Assembly: GCA_009692925.1 (NCBI GenBank)
Contig: SHYG01000007.1
Coordinates: forward strand, 1-49,873
DNA from: Dehalococcoidia bacterium
GTDB lineage: Bacteria; Chloroflexota; Dehalococcoidia; Lucifugimonadales; UBA3495
DNA: 49,873 nt
Direction of reading: 5' to 3'
How positions within the stretch are numbered: position 1 is the first letter of the stretch; each line of letters opens with the position of its first letter. The notes beneath the pieces are model-generated. The model had not been told where the DNA came from and searched no databases. It saw only the letters and a program-made list of their open reading frames with translations. Below, piece by piece: positions 46,220-49,873 of this stretch. Made by a program: the position numbers and the translations under genes.

Positions 46220-48061
46220 ATGGACATTTTTTTCGGCCTTTACCTCATTGGCATTCTGGTGCCCCTGCTGGTGGTCGCCGGAATCGTCGCCGCCGTGGTG
46301 GCCTGGATGCGCCGGCGCGGTAGCTCGCAAGAGGCAGACACCGGCATCGGCACCCTCAAGCGCGTGTACTACTACGGTCTCTCTTTCATCGCCCTGGGCG
46401 TGGCCGCCCCCGGCGTGATCGTGCTGCTGGACTTCTTGCTGGACAATCTCTTCGGGCCGCCGGTTTTGTCTAACAGCCAAACCCAACTCGCCCTGGGGTT
46501 GGCGCTTACCCTGGTCGGCGTGCCCATCTGGTTCCTGCACTGGCGGATGTCCCTGAAAGCCGTGCAGCGGCTTCCCGCTGAGGCAACGGCCCTCTCCCGC
46601 AAAATCTACCTGTATCTGGTCCTGGGCATCACTGCGGCGCTGATCGCATTCGGACTGGTCATGCTCCTTCGCTGGGTGTTAGGTTCAGGGAGTTTCAATG
46701 GGACTCACATTGCTTTCCCCCTGATCTGGGGCGGAGTGTGGGCCTACCACTGGCATATTCAAAGTGTCGAAGGCCGCGGCGACGAGGCTTGGGCATGGGT
46801 GCCGAGGCTGTACTGGTACTTTACTTCACTGTACGGCCTGGTGATGCTGGCCACCGGGGTGGGCATCGTCATCTGGAAGCCCCTGCGCGCCGCCTACGAA
46901 AGTCTGTTCACGCCCCAGATTCTGCTGTCCAGCGCAGTTAGCTCTTGGGACTCAATTTGGACCGATACAACCCGCACCGGCGTCGCCATCGCTTTGGCCG
47001 GAGCAGCGGGCTGGTGGTGGCACTGGCACCGGGCAGCCAAAGGCGACGTCAACTCGGTGCTGCGACAAGTGTATCTCTACTTATTCGCCATCTTGGGAGG
47101 CGCGGCCACGGTGGTGGTGTGCCTGAGCATCCTGCTCTATCTGGTGCTGCAGTGGTTCATTGGCGAGCCAGGGTCCGTGGCCGCTGCAGCTCACTTCCGC
47201 CGCCTTCCCGGCGTAATTGCGGCCCTGGTGCCAGGTGCAACCCTGTGGGGCTACCACTGGGCCTTGATGCAGCAGGAATCACGTCTCTCCACCGGCCGTT
47301 GGCAGGCGGCCAGGAGGGTGTACCGATACCTGGTGGCGGCATTGGGCCTGGGCACCCTCTCCACCGGTTTGGTCATGGTTTTCCTGGTAGTGATGGGCGT
47401 GCTGGTGCCCCAGGCCGGGACGCAGTTGCTGGACGCCCAGTGGTGGCGGAATCCTTTGGTACTGGGTGTCACTCTCCTGGTGGAGGGGATTCCCATATGG
47501 AGCTACTACTGGCTCGGCGTACAGCGTGAGGTTGAGGTTGGAGCGGCAGAAGAGCGGACTGCTCTTTCCCGCCGGGTGTTCATCTACGGGGTGTTTGGCA
47601 TCGCTACGTTGCTGGTCTTGGGTAATCTGAGCGTGCTGTTGTTCAAGTTTCTCCAAGACTTGTTAGAGGCCGACCTGTCGCTTCAACTACTTCAGAATGC
47701 CAAGTGGAGCATTGGGACCCTCCTGATGGCCGGCGCCATCAGCATTTATCACTGGCTGGTGCTGCAAGAAGACCGCTGGGAAGCGCCGGTGAACGAAGAG
47801 CCGGCAGCCCCAGCAATCTCGACGACCAAGGGCATAACCGCGCTGGCTTCCGAACCGGCGCAGGCTTTGGTCCAACAGCTCCAGTCGTGCCTGGGCGTTA
47901 ACATTCTCGTGTGGCGGCGTCTCGACGGCGGCGAGCCCCCCAATCTGACTGAAGTGGAATTGGATGCAGTGAGGCAGAGGATCATCGAAACGCCGGGAGA
48001 CCGGGTCTTGCTGACCATCGATGCTTCCGGAGTCCAGGTGATTCCCTACCGCGAGTTGTAG
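46220..48061 (+). CDS. Multi-TM protein with repeated DUF5671-like domains
   Basis: 613 aa; repeating units of R-x2-Y-x-Y...TM segments...(W/Y)-x2-(H/Y)-W: PIWFLHW, GVWAYHW, GWWWHWH, TLWGYHW, PIWSYYW, AISIYHW. Confidence 0.8.
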   Translation: MDIFFGLYLIGILVPLLVVAGIVAAVVAWMRRRGSSQEADTGIGTLKRVYYYGLSFIALGVAAPGVIVLLDFLLDNLFGPPVLSNSQTQLALGLALTLVGVPIWFLHWRMSLKAVQRLPAEATALSRKIYLYLVLGITAALIAFGLVMLLRWVLGSGSFNGTHIAFPLIWGGVWAYHWHIQSVEGRGDEAWAWVPRLYWYFTSLYGLVMLATGVGIVIWKPLRAAYESLFTPQILLSSAVSSWDSIWTDTTRTGVAIALAGAAGWWWHWHRAAKGDVNSVLRQVYLYLFAILGGAATVVVCLSILLYLVLQWFIGEPGSVAAAAHFRRLPGVIAALVPGATLWGYHWALMQQESRLSTGRWQAARRVYRYLVAALGLGTLSTGLVMVFLVVMGVLVPQAGTQLLDAQWWRNPLVLGVTLLVEGIPIWSYYWLGVQREVEVGAAEERTALSRRVFIYGVFGIATLLVLGNLSVLLFKFLQDLLEADLSLQLLQNAKWSIGTLLMAGAISIYHWLVLQEDRWEAPVNEEPAAPAISTTKGITALASEPAQALVQQLQSCLGVNILVWRRLDGGEPPNLTEVELDAVRQRIIETPGDRVLLTIDASGVQVIPYREL

Positions 48062-48138
48062 ATTGCCGGGGGCGTCCGCCTCCACATCTGCCCTCCAGCT
48101 TGAGGAGAGCCCGCCGATAACGTATCATTAGGGCAAGA

Positions 48139-48681
48139 ATGGCTGGAGCGAGGCCGCCGATGCCCAACGTGGTGCTGGTAGTGGACATGGTGCGCGGGTT
48201 TCTGGAGCCCGGGCACAACCTTTACTGCGGCGACGCGGCCCGCCTCATCATTCCCCCCGTGCGGCGATTGCTCCAGCGAGAGACTAGCGCTGGCGGGAAA
48301 GTCCTCTTCATCTCGGACCACCATGACCCCGACGACCTAGAGTTTCAGATATTCCCCGTGCACTGCGTCAAAGGCACGGAGGAGCCCCAGGTAATCCCCG
48401 ATCTGGCGTCCTTTATCGCCGGCAGCAACGTCATCCCCAAGAACCGCTACAGCGGGTTTTTCAACACCGACCTGGCCCAGCGACTGGATCGGTTGCGCCC
48501 GGACAAGCTGATAATCTGCGGCGTTTGCACCGACATCTGCGTGCTGCACACCACCGCCGATGCCCGCAACCGGGACTACACGGTGGAGGTGCCCGCCGAC
48601 TGCGTCGCCAGCTTTGACCCGCAGGCTCACCAGTGGGCGCTGGCGCACCTGCAAAATATCCTGGGGGCCACTGTGGTATAG
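48139..48681 (+). CDS. Cysteine hydrolase family protein (isochorismatase/nicotinamidase-like)
   Basis: NVVLVVDMVRGFLEPGHNLY...HCVKGTEEPQVIPDL...IPKNRYSGFFNTDL...LIICGVCTDICVLHTTADARNRDYTVEVPADCVASF. Confidence 0.93.
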   Translation: MAGARPPMPNVVLVVDMVRGFLEPGHNLYCGDAARLIIPPVRRLLQRETSAGGKVLFISDHHDPDDLEFQIFPVHCVKGTEEPQVIPDLASFIAGSNVIPKNRYSGFFNTDLAQRLDRLRPDKLIICGVCTDICVLHTTADARNRDYTVEVPADCVASFDPQAHQWALAHLQNILGATVV

Positions 48682-48712
48682 TGTCGCCGAATGCCTAGCC
48701 AGGAGGAGCGCC

Positions 48713-49138
48713 ATGCCTGCCACATTCCAGCGTCCCAGCATTACCCTGGAAGCAGCCCAGCAGGTCATCAACGGGGCAACGCGCCGGGCTATGGAACTGG
48801 GTGTCCCCATGGCGACTGCCGTGGTAGATCCCGATGGCACCCTGAAGTCCTTCATCCGCATGGACGGCGCGGCCTTGCTGGCGGTGGGCATTGCCCAGCG
48901 CAAGGCGTGGACCGCCATCTCCTTCAGCACGCCGACCCACGGGCTGTGGGAGTTCATCAAGAACGACCCGCCGCTGCTGCACAGCCTGCCCCAGCAGGAG
49001 AACATGGTGCTCTTTGGCGGCGGATACCCCATAGTCCTGAGCGGGCAGATGAGTGGCGGCATCGGCGTCAGCGGCGGGCACTACTCCCAGGACCAGCAGT
49101 GCGCGGAGGCCGGGCTGGCCGCCCTGGGCGCGGGGTAG
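48713..49138 (+). CDS. GlcG/HbpS family heme-binding-like protein (DUF336)
   Basis: ITLEAAQQVINGATRRAMELGVPMATAVVDPDGTLKSFIRMDGAALLAVGIAQRKAWTAISFSTPTH...FGGGYPIVLSGQMSGGIGVSGG. Confidence 0.9.
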   Translation: MPATFQRPSITLEAAQQVINGATRRAMELGVPMATAVVDPDGTLKSFIRMDGAALLAVGIAQRKAWTAISFSTPTHGLWEFIKNDPPLLHSLPQQENMVLFGGGYPIVLSGQMSGGIGVSGGHYSQDQQCAEAGLAALGAG

Positions 49139-49197
49139 CCGGGCGGTAACTTTAGCGCCCGCGTGAAATACGTGGAGTGCTATGTAGGGAGGACGCA

Positions 49198-49623
49198 ATG
49201 GGACTGCTACAACTCGAGGGTGTCACCCACTGGTCGATTCCAGTCAACAAATTGGCGGAATCAGAGGGTTTCTATGGCGACCTGCTGGGCCTTAAGCCCT
49301 TGGGAGGCCTGGGCAACTCGGTCATGTCCTGCTTCAACGTTGGGGGCCACAACATCCTGCTTTGCGAGCGGGAGCACCCAACAGACCACACGTCTAACAC
49401 CGCAGCAGTAGATCGCCGAACCCATCACTCCTTCACCGTTAGCCCTGAAACGTTCGCACTGGCCTGCAAGGTGTTTCACGAAAGGCATATCCCGGTGGAC
49501 AATCTCGTTTACCGGTCCAAGGGCTTTTTCCCTGGAAGAGAGCTTTACTTCTTGGACCCCAGCGGGAACCGGCTTGAGCTCCGTGACCAGACCTGGCAGC
49601 AGGGGATGCCCGAGCCTTCTTAA
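49198..49623 (+). CDS. VOC/glyoxalase family protein
   Basis: LEGVTHWSIPVNKLAESEGFYGDLLGLKPLGGLGNSVMSCFNVGGHNILLCE...GRELYFLDPSGNRLELRD. Confidence 0.9.
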   Translation: MGLLQLEGVTHWSIPVNKLAESEGFYGDLLGLKPLGGLGNSVMSCFNVGGHNILLCEREHPTDHTSNTAAVDRRTHHSFTVSPETFALACKVFHERHIPVDNLVYRSKGFFPGRELYFLDPSGNRLELRDQTWQQGMPEPS

Positions 49624-49737
49624 TCAGGACATCGTGCTGTCGTAAGCCAAGCTGCCGCAAGAGTCTGGTCCAGTCGCCAATTACTGCGAATGGAAACCCC
49701 AAGTTGCCCAAAATGGTCTGATCGGGAGGGCGAATTC

Positions 49738-49873
49738 ATGGCCTACGTGATTAACCATGTGCACATACGGTCGGCGGACCCCCGCGCGTCGGCGGCGTGG
49801 TACGAGAAGCACTTTGACGCGAAGATCGTCTCGGAACGCGAGGTTATGCCGGGGACCATCACCATCGGCATGC
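49738..49873 (+). CDS. VOC/glyoxalase-like protein, 3' end beyond window
   Basis: MAYVINHVHIRSADPRASAAWYEKHFDAKIVSEREVMPGTITIGM. Confidence 0.8.
   Translation, partial: MAYVINHVHIRSADPRASAAWYEKHFDAKIVSEREVMPGTITIGM

Overview
This ~49.9 kb, GC-rich window looks like a bacterial chromosome segment. Gene content loosely suggests Chloroflexota-like, but that is inference only. Most of it is ordinary housekeeping and catabolic coding: guaB (5' end only), yebC, ruvC, ruvA, uvrB, pepN-type aminopeptidase, crcB, leuC/leuD, groES/groEL with a CIRCE operator, a TPP-riboswitch-led thiG-thiE-thiS operon, plsX-fabG, and many acyl-CoA, CoA-transferase and flavin-oxidoreductase genes. The less ordinary content is: (1) a ~99-bp MITE-like element with terminal inverted repeats and YTAR-type 4-bp target duplications, present three times and interrupting three genes; (2) a decayed two-gene ATPase plus TOPRIM/DUF4276-like locus resembling OLD/PARIS-type defence pairs; (3) a PIN-domain toxin gene with two in-frame stop codons beside an intact putative antitoxin; (4) a HicBA pair next to a DUF4268-like nuclease; (5) a cluster with A, fused B-A and B CoA-transferase genes around a ComEC-like MBL protein; (6) a bacterial lysyl-oxidase-like protein; (7) a membrane protein with six internal DUF5671-like repeats; (8) several families of short interspersed palindromic repeats, including a perfect 55-bp palindrome. 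Single-base frameshifts in guaB and three accessory genes could be real decay or assembly indels. I found no rRNA, tRNA or CRISPR array. No feature here clearly qualifies as a wholly new system. The best candidates for follow-up are the MITE family, the ATPase/TOPRIM locus and the six-repeat membrane protein.
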